NCBI GenBank assembly: GCA_963925735.1
Contig: CAWUUH010000042.1
Location: 1 to 64,000, forward strand
Reading direction: 5' to 3'
DNA length: 64,000 nucleotides
Origin: UBA4582 sp013204195
GTDB lineage: Bacteria > Pseudomonadota > Gammaproteobacteria > Pseudomonadales > Azotimanducaceae
Shown here: positions 35,048 through 45,900 of the stretch, in pieces
How positions within the stretch are numbered: the first letter of the stretch is position 1
Layout: every line of letters begins with the position of its first letter
The notes under the pieces: model-generated
Database searches by the model: none
What the model was told of the DNA's origin: nothing
The model's input: only the letters and a program-made list of their open reading frames with translations
Position numbers and translations under genes: made by a program

Positions 35048-36035
35048 AGCTCACAATCTCTCTAATCAAACTGGTGGCAAAGCTGCCCACGGGTAAGCCA
35101 AATGACATTAACAAATCCGCGCCCTCAAAGCGCCAGTTAAACGCCGCTGGCCGCACCCACAGATCCCGCTGCTGCGCCTTCAAGTCGAGTCGGCGCAGGC
35201 CCTCGCACCAAAGAGGAAAGCGTGATTCAAGACTTTTCAGTGCTGGCGTCTCTTTCCGGGCTAATCCATAGAGCCAGCCTCGATGATTCGATTCACCGCT
35301 GCTTCGGGTACGGCCGCCAGAATCAGCCCCTCGGCCAGCCTCTTCATTTGCTGTCCAACAATGCTCTGGCACACTAATAGCACTCAACTCTCCAGAGCTT
35401 ACCTGGCGGGACAGATCGGCATTGAACATATAACTACGCACAGCAGACAAACACATGTCCCGTTGTTGAGGCCTAATGGGCTCGCCTGCAAATAATTTGT
35501 CAGCTGCTAGTAAGTTACTGCCACCCCGACCAAATCGCTGCTCACCAAAATAATTCGGAAATCCCTGGGCAGCAATCTGCGCCAAACGCTGCTCGAGGTC
35601 CTGACTGTCGGCCTGAATGTCACGTAGGCGAATCTCAAATTCATTTCCCGCATGCGAGCCCCGACGGAGCTTTTTATCATGACGGCAAGTCTCAACAATC
35701 TCCACGCCTGTCAGCGCCATATCTGCAAAGTCGGGCATCAGTTTGCCCGGCAGATGGCAGCTCAGCCATTGCGTCGTTACCGCGTGGCGGTCTTTTCGAC
35801 CTGCATAATTCACATCAAAGGGTTTGATATTCAGATAACGCGCCAGGTTCTCAGCCACCCACGCGGTATTGGCACCCGTCTTTCTGATTCGAACATAACA
35901 ATGCTCGCCGATACCGCTGGGTTCAAAACCGAGCCGTTCGTTGACCACAAAATCAACCGCTTGCTGCTTCAGTCGTGCACTTCCTGAGGGCTGACCCTGC
36001 GCATAAGCGACCGCCAAGGCATAATCCTGACTCAC
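35034..36035 (-). CDS. truD: tRNA pseudouridine(13) synthase
   Basis: Makes pseudouridine at position 13 of tRNA-Glu. The 333-residue protein has the TruD motif NYAGRKDRHAVTTQW with catalytic Asp82, GNEFEIRLRD and NYFGEQRFGRGG. Near residues 235-250 there is a serine/glycine-rich stretch (GRGADSGGRTRSSGESNHRG) that looks like a small linker insertion. It overlaps ispF by four bases on one side and pcm by 14 on the other, so it is inside one operon. Confidence 0.95.
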   Translation of the reverse strand: MSQDYALAVAYAQGQPSGSARLKQQAVDFVVNERLGFEPSGIGEHCYVRIRKTGANTAWVAENLARYLNIKPFDVNYAGRKDRHAVTTQWLSCHLPGKLMPDFADMALTGVEIVETCRHDKKLRRGSHAGNEFEIRLRDIQADSQDLEQRLAQIAAQGFPNYFGEQRFGRGGSNLLAADKLFAGEPIRPQQRDMCLSAVRSYMFNADLSRQVSSGELSAISVPEHCWTANEEAGRGADSGGRTRSSGESNHRGWLYGLARKETPALKSLESRFPLWCEGLRRLDLKAQQRDLWVRPAAFNWRFEGADLLMSFGLPVGSFATSLIREIVSYGEQ

Positions 36036-36535
36036 GGCTCCACCTTCGCCGGCGAGCGCTCAGCAAGTAACACAACGGCTTGCGCCGCCAGGCCTTCTTC
36101 TCGGCCAATAAAACCCATTTTCTCGGTCGTGGTCGCCTTGACGCTGACACGGTCAGCAGCGATGTCCAAATCACTTGCGATGGTTTCAGTCATGGCCTGC
36201 ACATACAGGGCAACCTTCGGTCGCTCTGCAATCAAGGTCATATCGACGTTCACCACATACATGCCTAACTGTCGAATCTTAGCGACGCACGCGCGCAGTA
36301 ACTGCCGACTATCGGCACCCGCATATTCAGGATCCGTATCAGGAAAATGCTTGCCAATATCCCCCAAGGCCATCGCGCCCAATACCGCATCACACAGCGC
36401 GTGCAGTAGCACATCGCCATCAGAGTGCGCCAGCACAGTTCGATGCCAGGGAACAGCAACACCGCCAAGCATGATTTGGTGACCTGCTTTTTCCTCACCG
36501 AAACGATGGGCATCAAATCCGGAACCTATTCTCAT
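36032..36535 (-). CDS. ispF: 2-C-methyl-D-erythritol 2,4-cyclodiphosphate synthase
   Basis: MEP-pathway enzyme forming the cyclodiphosphate, with CMP release. Its 167 residues include GSGFDAHRF and AHSDGDVLLHAL, which provide the Asp/His zinc ligands, DIGKHFPDTDPEYAGADS and KATTTEKMGFIGREEGLAAQA. It overlaps the ispD stop by four bases and truD by four. The C-terminus extends about eight residues beyond the usual end. Confidence 0.98.
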   Translation of the reverse strand: MRIGSGFDAHRFGEEKAGHQIMLGGVAVPWHRTVLAHSDGDVLLHALCDAVLGAMALGDIGKHFPDTDPEYAGADSRQLLRACVAKIRQLGMYVVNVDMTLIAERPKVALYVQAMTETIASDLDIAADRVSVKATTTEKMGFIGREEGLAAQAVVLLAERSPAKVEP

Positions 36536-37236
36536 ACAGCACCTCGTTCGGTCATGGCCTGCTGAGCCAGATAATACTCAGCTAGGGCTAGGTCCTCGGC
36601 ATGAGTCACTTTGATGTTGTCACGATGGCCTTCCACCATGAGCGGCTGAAAACCCATCATCTCAATGGCCGAAGCCTCATCGGTTATTAACATTTGCTGC
36701 CGTAGGGCATCCTGCAAGGCTGCCTGCAGCAGGCCGAAACGAAATATCTGAGGCGTTTGTGCAAGCCACAGTCGGGTTCTATCGAGACTCGCTGTGATCA
36801 ATCCAGCTGCGACTTCTTTTACCGTGTCGGTCACCGGGACGCCCAACAACCCACCCACCTCAGTGGTGGCTACCAATTGAAAAAGGCGGCGTATATCCGC
36901 GCCTCGAACGCAGGGTCTGGCACCGTCATGAACCAACACCCAGTCATTAGTCGCCGCTTGCAATGCCGCCAGGCCATTCAGCACAGAAGCTGCACGGCAG
37001 GCCCCGCCGCGCACCACCAGACAATGCTCGACCCCTTCCACTGCGCGCCAGTGTTCGTCACCCGGCGCAACCACTAACACAACCTGCCGCGGTGACAGCG
37101 CCAGCACACGACTCAAGGTTCGCGCTAATAAGGGTTTACCCGCTAAAGGAAGATATTGTTTGCTGATCTCGGCGCTCATGCGAACACCCTTGCCAGCGGC
37201 GGGAATGACGACTGATACCTGTGCAAGGCTACTCAT
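36532..37236 (-). CDS. ispD: 2-C-methyl-D-erythritol 4-phosphate cytidylyltransferase
   Basis: MEP-pathway cytidylyltransferase, 234 residues. It begins with the nucleotide-binding VVIPAAGKGVRM, has VLVHDGARPCV near 98-108 and ITDEASAIEMMG and HRDNIKVTHAEDLALAE at the end. Directly precedes ispF, and its ATGA start overlaps the ftsB stop, so ftsB-ispD-ispF are coupled. Confidence 0.98.
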   Translation of the reverse strand: MSSLAQVSVVIPAAGKGVRMSAEISKQYLPLAGKPLLARTLSRVLALSPRQVVLVVAPGDEHWRAVEGVEHCLVVRGGACRAASVLNGLAALQAATNDWVLVHDGARPCVRGADIRRLFQLVATTEVGGLLGVPVTDTVKEVAAGLITASLDRTRLWLAQTPQIFRFGLLQAALQDALRQQMLITDEASAIEMMGFQPLMVEGHRDNIKVTHAEDLALAEYYLAQQAMTERGAV

Positions 37237-37535
37237 GGTCGCTGCGCTTTAGTCTCGTCTACCAGCAGGAAAAAAGTTTCTCCCTGCTTGATCAGACCAA
37301 ATTCGCTCCGGGCTTTTTCCTCAATCGACTCAAGACCGCTCTTGAGCTCAATAATTTCCGCGCGCAGGATGCGATTGCGCTGTTCTCTCACACTATTTTC
37401 GACCCGCACCTGGACGACCCGTGCCTGCAAATCATTGACTTGCGCGAGACTACCCTCACCAATCCACAGCCGACCCTGCACCGCGATGATGACCAACAAA
37501 AGGCCAGCGATCAACCAGCGGCCGGGGCGCTTCAT
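37233..37535 (-). CDS. ftsB: Cell division protein FtsB
   Basis: A 100-residue bitopic protein of the divisome FtsQ-FtsL-FtsB complex. One N-terminal membrane helix (WLIAGLLLVIIAVQGRLWI) is followed by a periplasmic coiled coil (VNDLQARVVQVRVENSVREQRN) and the conserved EEKARSEFGLIKQGETFF. Its start shares a base with the eno stop (TAATG) and its end overlaps ispD. Confidence 0.95.
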   Translation of the reverse strand: MKRPGRWLIAGLLLVIIAVQGRLWIGEGSLAQVNDLQARVVQVRVENSVREQRNRILRAEIIELKSGLESIEEKARSEFGLIKQGETFFLLVDETKAQRP

Positions 37536-38818
37536 TATCGCTGGAACTCCGCCAGCCCTTTGAACAAGGCATGGGACTGATCTTCGATTCGCAGCAAACG
37601 ATTGTACTTCGCGACCCTGTCAGACCGACACAAGGACCCTGTTTTGATCTGACCCGCGGCCGTTGCGACCGCTAAGTCGGCAATAGTCGTATCTTCGGTT
37701 TCCCCGGAACGATGGGAGATGACCACGCTATAGCCCGCTTCTTTAGCCATATGGATAGCCTCTAGCGTTTCAGTCAAGGTCCCTATTTGATTCAACTTAA
37801 TCAAAATCGAATTGCCGACGCCTTGCTCGATACCGCGCCGCAGAATTTTTGAGTTCGTCACGAATAAATCATCGCCCACCAACTGCAGACGCTTGCCAAG
37901 TTTTTTCGTCAGCAGAGCCCAGCCTGCCCAGTCACTTTCATCCATACCATCTTCGATAGAAATAATGGGGTAGCGATCGGCTAAACCGACCAGATAATCG
38001 CTAAAGCCGTCGGCATCGAATTCTCGACCTTCACCTGCCAGGTTGTATTTGCCGTCGACATAAAACTCTGACGCTGCGCAGTCAAGACCCAGATACACAT
38101 CCTTGCCGGGTGTATAGCCGGCCTGCTGAATGGCTTCCATGATGACTTCAAGGGCCGCCTCGTTACTCGGCAGATCTGGCGCAAAGCCACCCTCATCACC
38201 CACCGCGGTACTCAGACCACGGGCTGCCAAAATCCCCTTGAGGGTATGGAAAATCTCCGCTCCGCAGCGAACCGCCTCAGAGAAGGTTGCAACGCCAACG
38301 GGCAAGATCATAAATTCCTGAATATCGACATTATTATCGGCATGCTCGCCACCATTGATAATATTCATCATGGGTACAGGCATGCTGTAGCGCCCGGGGC
38401 TGCCGTCTAACTCAGCCAGGTACTCATAGAGCGCCATCTTCTTGGCTTGAGCCGCAGCACTGGCCACCGCCAGAGACACCGCTAAAATCGCATTAGCACC
38501 TAGCTTGGCCTTGTTTTCCGTGCCATCCAGCGCGATCATTTTCTCATCAAGCTCCCGTTGATTTTCCACATCCAGCCCCAGTAAGGCCGGACGGATCTCG
38601 GCATTCACATTCGCCACCGCGGTGAGCACCCCCTTGCCCAAATAGCGCGCAGGGTCCTTATCACGCAATTCCAAAGCTTCTCTGGAACCGGTGGATGCGC
38701 CCGACGGGACACAGGCAGAGCCAATGACACCGGTGGCAAGTTCAACCTCGGCTTCTACAGTAGGGTTACCCCGGGAGTCCAGGATCTCTCTAGCACGAAT
38801 GTCTACAATTACTGTCAT
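37535..38818 (-). CDS. eno: Enolase
   Basis: A 427-residue glycolytic enzyme converting 2-phosphoglycerate to phosphoenolpyruvate; also a degradosome component in related species. Motifs: AREILDSRGNPTVEAEV, GASTGSREALELRD, the metal ligands in LGLDCAASEFY, SIEDGMDESDW and LVGDDLFVTN, and VISHRSGETEDTTIADLAV at the catalytic lid. It is directly followed by ftsB and preceded by kdsA with a 20-base gap, as in pseudomonads. Confidence 0.99.
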   Translation of the reverse strand: MTVIVDIRAREILDSRGNPTVEAEVELATGVIGSACVPSGASTGSREALELRDKDPARYLGKGVLTAVANVNAEIRPALLGLDVENQRELDEKMIALDGTENKAKLGANAILAVSLAVASAAAQAKKMALYEYLAELDGSPGRYSMPVPMMNIINGGEHADNNVDIQEFMILPVGVATFSEAVRCGAEIFHTLKGILAARGLSTAVGDEGGFAPDLPSNEAALEVIMEAIQQAGYTPGKDVYLGLDCAASEFYVDGKYNLAGEGREFDADGFSDYLVGLADRYPIISIEDGMDESDWAGWALLTKKLGKRLQLVGDDLFVTNSKILRRGIEQGVGNSILIKLNQIGTLTETLEAIHMAKEAGYSVVISHRSGETEDTTIADLAVATAAGQIKTGSLCRSDRVAKYNRLLRIEDQSHALFKGLAEFQR

Positions 38819-38838
38819 CTTGATCTGATTTCCTTTGC

Positions 38839-39696
38839 CTAAACGTTCTGAACCGGTTGGCTCGCGCCGACCTCAGGTAAATTAACTGATTTTACAACGC
38901 GGTCGATTTGCATCAGCAATGACAGCAACGCCTGCATTTGGCCCAGCGGCCAGGAATTCGGGCCATCGCTCAGGGCCTTGTCTGGATCCGGGTGAGTTTC
39001 CATGAATAAGCCGTGGATACCTACTGCGATTGCAGCCCGGGCCAAAACCGGCACCATTTCTCGTTGACCGCCGGAAGTACTGCCTTGGCCGCCAGGGAGT
39101 TGAACGCTATGCGTCGCGTCAAATACTACGGGGCAGCCTGTCTCGGCCTTCATCACCGCCAGCGAGCGCATGTCGGACACCAAATTGTTATACCCGAAGC
39201 TCACACCCCGTTCACACACCATAATATTTTCGTTACCCGTGGCCTTGGCTTTCTCGACCACATGTTTCATATCCCAGGGCGCCAGGAACTGGCCTTTCTT
39301 GATATTAACGGGCAGACCTGTGGCAGCCACCCGTTGTATGAATTCGGTCTGACGACACAGAAAAGCCGGTGTCTGCAACACAGACACTACCTCGGCAACC
39401 TCATCTAGCGGGGTGCCATCATGGACGTCGGTAAGTACTGGAATGTTCAACTCCTGCTTCACTTTTTGCAGGATCTTCAATCCAACATCAATGCCAGGAC
39501 CACGATAGCTCGCATGGGATGAGCGGTTCGCCTTATCAAAAGATGATTTATAGATCAGTTGAATCCCGAGACCCTCACAAATCTCCTTCAATTGCGCTGC
39601 GGTATCCATCGCCATTTGTTCTGATTCGATGACGCAGGTGCCTGCAATCAAAAAAAATGGGGTTTTTTCACCCACTTCAAAGCCACATAGATTCAT
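38839..39696 (-). CDS. kdsA: 3-deoxy-8-phosphooctulonate (KDO 8-P) synthase
   Basis: Condenses arabinose 5-phosphate with PEP to make KDO 8-phosphate for the LPS core. Its 285 residues include FFLIAGTCVIESEQM, KSSFDKANRSSHASYRGPG, LTDVHDG, and the PEP-site FDATHSVQLPGGQG. Asn in IKKGQ-type and absence of the metal cysteine pattern suggest the usual metal-independent class, which I cannot confirm. Its presence implies the cell makes KDO, so the missing lpxA next to lpxB is the more striking. Confidence 0.98.
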   Translation of the reverse strand: MNLCGFEVGEKTPFFLIAGTCVIESEQMAMDTAAQLKEICEGLGIQLIYKSSFDKANRSSHASYRGPGIDVGLKILQKVKQELNIPVLTDVHDGTPLDEVAEVVSVLQTPAFLCRQTEFIQRVAATGLPVNIKKGQFLAPWDMKHVVEKAKATGNENIMVCERGVSFGYNNLVSDMRSLAVMKAETGCPVVFDATHSVQLPGGQGSTSGGQREMVPVLARAAIAVGIHGLFMETHPDPDKALSDGPNSWPLGQMQALLSLLMQIDRVVKSVNLPEVGASQPVQNV

Positions 39697-39755
39697 TTTT
39701 ATCGTTACCTTTTTTTCTTAACGCTCAAAGAGTGTGCTTTAGACGGCTGGTCTAA

Positions 39756-41405
39756 CTAGCTCGCCTTGTGGCTTGCGGCGGTCAAGTTGCGCCGAGTCAA
39801 ACCGGCACGAACAAAATCAATAAACAACGGATGACCGCGCCGCGGGCTGGAGGTAAATTCAGGATGGAACTGACAGGCAATGAACCAAGGGTGATCGATC
39901 ACCTCGATCACTTCTACCAGATCATCTTTTCCCGAACGACCGGCGATACGCAACCCCGCACTTTCCAACTGGGCGACGTAGCTTTCATTCACCTCATATC
40001 GATGCCGATGGCGTTCACTAATGGTTCTCTCACCGTAAATTTTAAAGGTTAGAGAGTCCTCCGTCAGCACACACTCCTGCTCACCCATACGCATGGTGCC
40101 ACCGAGATCGGATGAAACTGAGCGCGTCTCAAGGGCGCCTGTCGCCGTGGTCCAATCGGTAATCAGGGCGATGACAGGATGCGGCGTAGCGGTATCGTTT
40201 TCGGTTGTGTTCGCATTTTCAAGACCCACAACATTACGTGCAAAATCGATCACAGCGGCGTGCAGGCCATAACAAATACCCAGGTAAGGGATTTTTTGTT
40301 CTCGCGCGTATCTTGCCGCGGCAATTTTACCCTCGAAGCCACGTGACCCAAAACCGCCGGGAACCAGGATTGCATCGGCATCAGCAAGAATACCGACGCC
40401 TTTGCTGATGATTTCTTCGGAATCTACAAAGGCCACTTCAACTCGTGTATGGGTATGGATACCCGCATGAGTCAGGGCTTCATTCAGTGATTTGTAGGCG
40501 TCTAGCAAATCCATATATTTACCCACCATACACAACTTAATCGTATGGCTTGGACTTAACTCGGCTTGCACGACCTTATCCCACTCGCTCAAATCTGCTG
40601 GTGGGCAGACCAAATTAAACTTGTTGACCACAATCTCGTCGAGTTTCTGTGCATGCAGCAGAGCCGGGATCTGATAGATCGACGGCAGGTCAATCAGCGG
40701 AATCACCGCCCGAGTTTCAACGTTGGTAAACAGCGCGATTTTTTCTCGGGCCGATTCTGCTATTTCATGATCTGAGCGGACAATAAGAACGTCGGGCTGC
40801 AGGCCAATCGAACGCATTTCCTTAACGGAGTGTTGGGTAGGTTTGGTCTTAGTCTCACCAGCGGTGGCAATGTAGGGCACCAACGTCAGATGAATAAACA
40901 TGGCGTGATCTGACCCGACCTGGAATCGGAGCTGCCGAGCCGCCTCTAAAAATGGCTGAGATTCGATGTCACCGACGGTACCGCCGATTTCAACGATCGC
41001 GACATCGCTGCCTTCAGCACCGGCAATAACCCGCTGCTTAATCTCATCGGTAATGTGCGGAATCACCTGAATCGTCGCACCTAAATAATCACCTCGGCGC
41101 TCTCTGGCGATAACATCAGCATAGACCTGACCAGTGGTGAAGTTGTTTTTCCGGCCCATGGTGGTACTAATGAAACGTTCGTAGTGACCCAGATCCAAGT
41201 CAGTTTCCGTGCCGTCGGCGGTCACAAACACTTCACCGTGTTGCAGCGGACTCATGGTGCCCGGGTCGACGTTGATATAGGGGTCGAGCTTGAGCATGGT
41301 GATTTTCAGCCCACGGGCTTCAAGAATAGCACCAAGAGAGGCGGCGGCAATGCCCTTCCCCAAGGAGGAGACGACACCACCGGTAACGAATATATAGCGA
41401 GACAT
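39756..41405 (-). CDS. pyrG: CTP synthase
   Basis: Amidates UTP to CTP. The 549-residue protein has an N-terminal synthase domain (IFVTGGVVSSLGKGIAAASLG, ATP site; KLDPYINVDPGTMSP) and a C-terminal glutamine amidotransferase domain with nucleophile in YLGICYGLH and His-Glu in CQFHPEFTS. The usual GICLGMQ is here GICYGLH, with cysteine kept. Placed between kdsA and tilS as in pseudomonads. Confidence 0.99.
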   Translation of the reverse strand: MSRYIFVTGGVVSSLGKGIAAASLGAILEARGLKITMLKLDPYINVDPGTMSPLQHGEVFVTADGTETDLDLGHYERFISTTMGRKNNFTTGQVYADVIARERRGDYLGATIQVIPHITDEIKQRVIAGAEGSDVAIVEIGGTVGDIESQPFLEAARQLRFQVGSDHAMFIHLTLVPYIATAGETKTKPTQHSVKEMRSIGLQPDVLIVRSDHEIAESAREKIALFTNVETRAVIPLIDLPSIYQIPALLHAQKLDEIVVNKFNLVCPPADLSEWDKVVQAELSPSHTIKLCMVGKYMDLLDAYKSLNEALTHAGIHTHTRVEVAFVDSEEIISKGVGILADADAILVPGGFGSRGFEGKIAAARYAREQKIPYLGICYGLHAAVIDFARNVVGLENANTTENDTATPHPVIALITDWTTATGALETRSVSSDLGGTMRMGEQECVLTEDSLTFKIYGERTISERHRHRYEVNESYVAQLESAGLRIAGRSGKDDLVEVIEVIDHPWFIACQFHPEFTSSPRRGHPLFIDFVRAGLTRRNLTAASHKAS

Positions 41406-41538
41406 TAGCCTTCCATCTGGATAATTAATGGCTGAAAGGGCTCAACCAAGATGGGTTTGTAGAGTACCACTGACTGCCTTCTCGCTCAATGTGAAAGTTG
41501 AATCGAAGACGGAAATAGCCCCTAGATGCTGATATTCA

Positions 41539-42891
41539 TCAGATATATCGATCATCGACCTCAAAGTCGAATAACCAGCCCAACTGATCACCCGAGACCT
41601 CATAGTCGCTGCTGGTCAAGCCAGGGATCTGCCAACCCGGCAAACCCGCCACCGCCACCAACTCATCGTCGAGGAAGATCAATGGCAGTCGATCCCGAAG
41701 CCAGGGTGGCACATGACGCTCTTGCAGCCACTTTTTCAAGGATCGCGTCTGCCCCAGACTGAATGACTCACCACCCTGACGACAACGTATTTCCAGATGG
41801 CTCGGATCACTCACTCGCAAACCTCGGCCCAGCGCTTGCAACCCGACCAAAGCGCCACCCTGATGCGCCTGCGGCTCAACGCCGGCCAATTTCATCGGCC
41901 GCGGGTCAATCGCTGGCAACTCGTGGAGTAGGTATAAACCATTACGAAAACGCTTGATAAGACCACCCTGCCAACGCATTTCCGGGGCTGCTATCGGACC
42001 TTCCGCTAACAACATGGGCAACGCTGCAGCCAGCACGCCGGCCGAAGGATAAGGCAATTGATGCTGGCCCAGCCACGCCAATAGCAGATTTTTTTGCCGA
42101 GCCAAGGTCAGCCTCGCAAAACTATCCACACGGATACCACCGAAGCCATCGCGAAGTTCTTGCTGGTCCGACTTAGCCACGTCATCGAGCAACCTGCCGA
42201 CCTCAGCATCGCGCTGCAAACTCGCCATCAGCGTCGTTTTAAGATCCGGCCAGCGATTCTCCAATTCAGGAATGACATGCTGGCGCAGATAGTTGCGAGT
42301 CATCTTCTGATCTAGATTGCTCTCGTCTTCAATCCAGCTCAATTGATGCTGCCGGGCATAGGCGGTAATGCCGGCGCGACTGACTTGGAGCAGCGGGCGG
42401 AGCAGTCTGGCGGTACCGATCGAGCGACTCAACGGCATGCCTTGCAGCCCGAACCGGCCGCTGCCTCGAAACAGCTGGAATAGCGCTGTTTCAACCTGGT
42501 CATCCTGATGTTGACCGAGCAGCAACAGATCGCCTTTTTCAAGCAGCTGAGCGAAGGCTTGGTATCGCGCATCCCGAGCATTAGCTTCCAGATTACCCAC
42601 AGGTTCCACCTGTAACGTCACTGTAGCAAACGCGACGCCAAGGTCTTCGCAGGTCTGCCTGCAATGGGCTTGCCAGGCGTTCGCATGGGGACTGAGACTA
42701 TGATTGACATGAAATGCCAACAGTTTGTGACGCAGGCCGAGCTCACACAAGTGGGCCAGCAGCACATGAGAATCAACCCCGCCGCTGTAGCCAACCACTA
42801 ATCTTGACTGATCGGGGTCGGCTAATTGCGCCAGCAGCGCAGCATCAAGCCAGACAGGCTCTAACATACCGCTAACCGCCACGAGGCACAT
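41539..42891 (-). CDS. tilS: tRNA(Ile)-lysidine synthetase
   Basis: Converts C34 of tRNA-Ile2 to lysidine so that it reads AUA. The 450-residue protein begins with the PP-loop VVGYSGGVDSHVLLAHL and has LLGQHQDDQVETALFQLFRGSG and a C-terminal substrate-binding domain (SLKKWLQERHVPPWLRDRLP). The ATG at 42891 is used; a second ATG eight codons on is also possible, because a perfect hairpin lies right against the first. It follows dnaE by 21 bases, without the usual accA between them. Confidence 0.95.
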   Translation of the reverse strand: MCLVAVSGMLEPVWLDAALLAQLADPDQSRLVVGYSGGVDSHVLLAHLCELGLRHKLLAFHVNHSLSPHANAWQAHCRQTCEDLGVAFATVTLQVEPVGNLEANARDARYQAFAQLLEKGDLLLLGQHQDDQVETALFQLFRGSGRFGLQGMPLSRSIGTARLLRPLLQVSRAGITAYARQHQLSWIEDESNLDQKMTRNYLRQHVIPELENRWPDLKTTLMASLQRDAEVGRLLDDVAKSDQQELRDGFGGIRVDSFARLTLARQKNLLLAWLGQHQLPYPSAGVLAAALPMLLAEGPIAAPEMRWQGGLIKRFRNGLYLLHELPAIDPRPMKLAGVEPQAHQGGALVGLQALGRGLRVSDPSHLEIRCRQGGESFSLGQTRSLKKWLQERHVPPWLRDRLPLIFLDDELVAVAGLPGWQIPGLTSSDYEVSGDQLGWLFDFEVDDRYI

Positions 42892-42909
42892 TCGCCTGAA
42901 TCCAGGCGA
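42892..42909. repeat. Small perfect hairpin at the dnaE-tilS junction
   Basis: TCGCCTG and CAGGCGA (seven-base stem, AATC loop) fill the 21 bases between the dnaE stop and the first tilS ATG. In mRNA it would cover the AGGCGA ribosome-site-like bases, favouring a start at the second tilS ATG (42867) or translational control. Confidence 0.55.
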
Positions 42910-42912
42910 GCC

Positions 42913-45900
42913 TCAGTAATCCAGTGAAACCTGATCTGCGCCATAGCAGTCTCGCAAGTTTTGGATCAATTCATCTGCAGGCAAGACTCGCCAGTCATCT
43001 CCGAGGGTCACCTCGGCCTGCACATCTTGACGAATGTAGGCCACCGAAACCTGACAACCCTGCCCCGGCTTGCCGCGATAAGGCGTCAACAGACTGGCCA
43101 GTCGGGTCGTGAAATCGCCTTCCAGCGCGCCCCCACTGAGACTCAAGTGCAGGCGTCTGATACTTCGCTCACGGGCATCCACCAGATCCAGAACCTCGCT
43201 CGCCCGCATGCGTAAACCACCCGTGAATTCATCGGCCATCGCTGCGCCCTTGACGATGATCACCGCATCTTTACGCAGTTTACTGTGGTTAGCATCGTAT
43301 AAATCGGCGAACACCGACACTTCAATGCGTCCGGTTCGGTCATCCAAAGTGACAAAGGCGATCGTATCGCCCTTGCGGCTCTTCATGGTACGCATACCAA
43401 CAATCAATCCCGCGACCGTTTGCGCATCCTTACCGGGGCGTAAATCTACGATTCGGGTCTTGGCCAGATGTTTCAATTCGCCACGATACATATCGATCGG
43501 ATGACCGGTCAAATACAGACCCAAGGTATCCCGTTCTCGATTCAAGCGTTCCTTGAGATTCATGCACCGAATATTCTTCAAGCTCTGGTAACGGCTGTCG
43601 CCCGCATCGCCCACTAACATCTCGTCACCAAACAAATCCGTCGAGCCACTGTCATGGTTTCGTGATTTTTGCTCGGCGAGTTTCACCGCGTCTTCCTTGT
43701 TGGCAAATAACAGACTGCGCTTGAAATCGATAGCAACGACACCTTCTGGTACCAGGTCGTCATCAACCAATTGATCCAACGCACCACTGCCCACCAGCGC
43801 CTCGATCGCGCGCTTGTTCATCTTTCTGGAGTCCACCCGCTCACATAGGTCATACAAGTCTTTAAATCCCGCAATATCCCGGCCAGCCACCAGCGCCTCA
43901 ATCGGACCTTCGCCCAGGCCCTTGATAGCACCAAGGCCATAGACGATGGACAGTGGTGCGTCGGCAACGAAGCGAAAGTCGCCCCGATTTACGTCCGGCG
44001 GCGACATGGCGATGCCCATTTCCCGGCATTCCTCGATATTAATCACCACCTTGTCGGTGGTCTGCATATCGGCAGACAGCACTGCTGCCATAAAATCCGA
44101 AGGGTAATAGTGTTTAAGCCAGGCGGTCTGGTAGGCAATTTTGGCGTAGGCCACCGAGTGGGGTTTGTTGAAACCATAACCGGCAAACATTTCCATCATG
44201 TCAAAAATATAGGCGGCCTGCTTTTCTTCCACGTCATTGCGACCGGCACCAGCAACGAAAATTTCTCGCTGCTTGGCCATTTCCTCGGGCTTCTTCTTGC
44301 CCATGGCCCGACGCAACAGGTCGGCATCGGCAAGGGAATAGCCAGCCAGGATCTGGGCAATCTGCATTACCTGTTCCTGGTACAACATCACACCGTAAGT
44401 TCCCTCAAGAACTTTTTTCAAACTCGGGTGAAGATAATCGACTTCATCAATACCGTGCTTTCGGCGAATAAAGTCATCGGCCAACTGCATGGGACCGGGA
44501 CGAAATAGTGCCACTAGAGCGACGATATCATCGAATCGGCTGGGCTTGACCTTCTTCATCAAGTCCTTCATGCCACGGGATTCCAGCTGGAATACCGCGG
44601 TCGTTTTCGCTTGTTTCAGGTTGTCATATATCGCCGGGTCTTCCAGGCTCAACACGTCAATATCAAGGGGTTCCTGTCCGCGGTCTTGACGCTTGATGTT
44701 GATGCTCTTCAACGCGTTATCCAGAATAGTCAGGGTTCGCAGACCGAGGAAGTCAAATTTCACTAGACCGGCTTGCTCGACATCATCCTTGTCAAACTGG
44801 GTCATGAAATTGCCACCAGTCTCGTCGCAATAGATTGGCGAAAAGTCGCTGATCTTGGTGGGCGCTATGACCACACCACCGGCGTGCCGACCGACATTCC
44901 GCGTCAGGCCCTCGAGCTTGAAGGCCATATCCATGATCTCTTGGGCCTCCTCGCTGGTTCGGATAAATTCAACCAATAAGGGCTCATCATCCAAGGCTTT
45001 TTGCAAGGTCATACCCGGATCAAAGGGAATGAGTTTCGAGAGCTTATCGGCAAGACCATAGGCCTTGCCCTGCACCCGCGCCACGTCTCGAACCACGGCC
45101 TTGGCGGCCATGGTACCAAAGGTAATAATCTGCGAGACCGCGTTACGGCCATAGCGCTCGGTCACATGTTGGATCACTCGGTCACGGCCATCCATGCAGA
45201 AGTCGATATCAAAGTCGGGCAGTGAAACCCGTTCCGGATTCAGGAAACGCTCAAACAGCAAATCGTATTCCAGCGGATCGATATCTGTAATCAACAAGAC
45301 AAAGGCGACCAACGAGCCGGCACCTGAACCCCGTCCCGGGCCCACGGGAATACCATTTTCCTTGGACCACTTAATAAACTCCATCACGATCAGGAAGTAG
45401 CCCGGAAAGCCCATGTCGTTAATCACTTTCAGCTCAAATTCGAGGCGCTCATCATAGGGCTTACGCAGCTCGGAAAATTCCACCGAATCCACATCAAATA
45501 TTTTTTTTAGGCGCAGATTCAGGCCGTCGCGGGAAACTTCACTAAAGTATTCCTCCGTGGTGTAGCCTGAAGGAATCGGGTATTCGGGCAGATAGTAGTT
45601 CCCCAGGTCCACATCCACATTACAGCGCCGAGCGATCTCCAGGGTATTTTCAATGGCCTCTGGAATATCAGCAAACAACTCGCACATCTGTTCGCTGGTT
45701 TTGAGGTATTGCTCCTCTGAGTAGCGACGCTCGCGGCGAGGGTCATCAAGGGTGCGGCTGTCATGAATACAGACCCTGACCTCATGAGCATCGAACTCTT
45801 CTTGGTGAATAAATCTGACATCATTGGTGGCGACGACGGGCAGGTCCAGCTCCATGGCGAGGGTCACTGCCTTAAAAACGTGTTCTTCTTCTCGGTCGCG

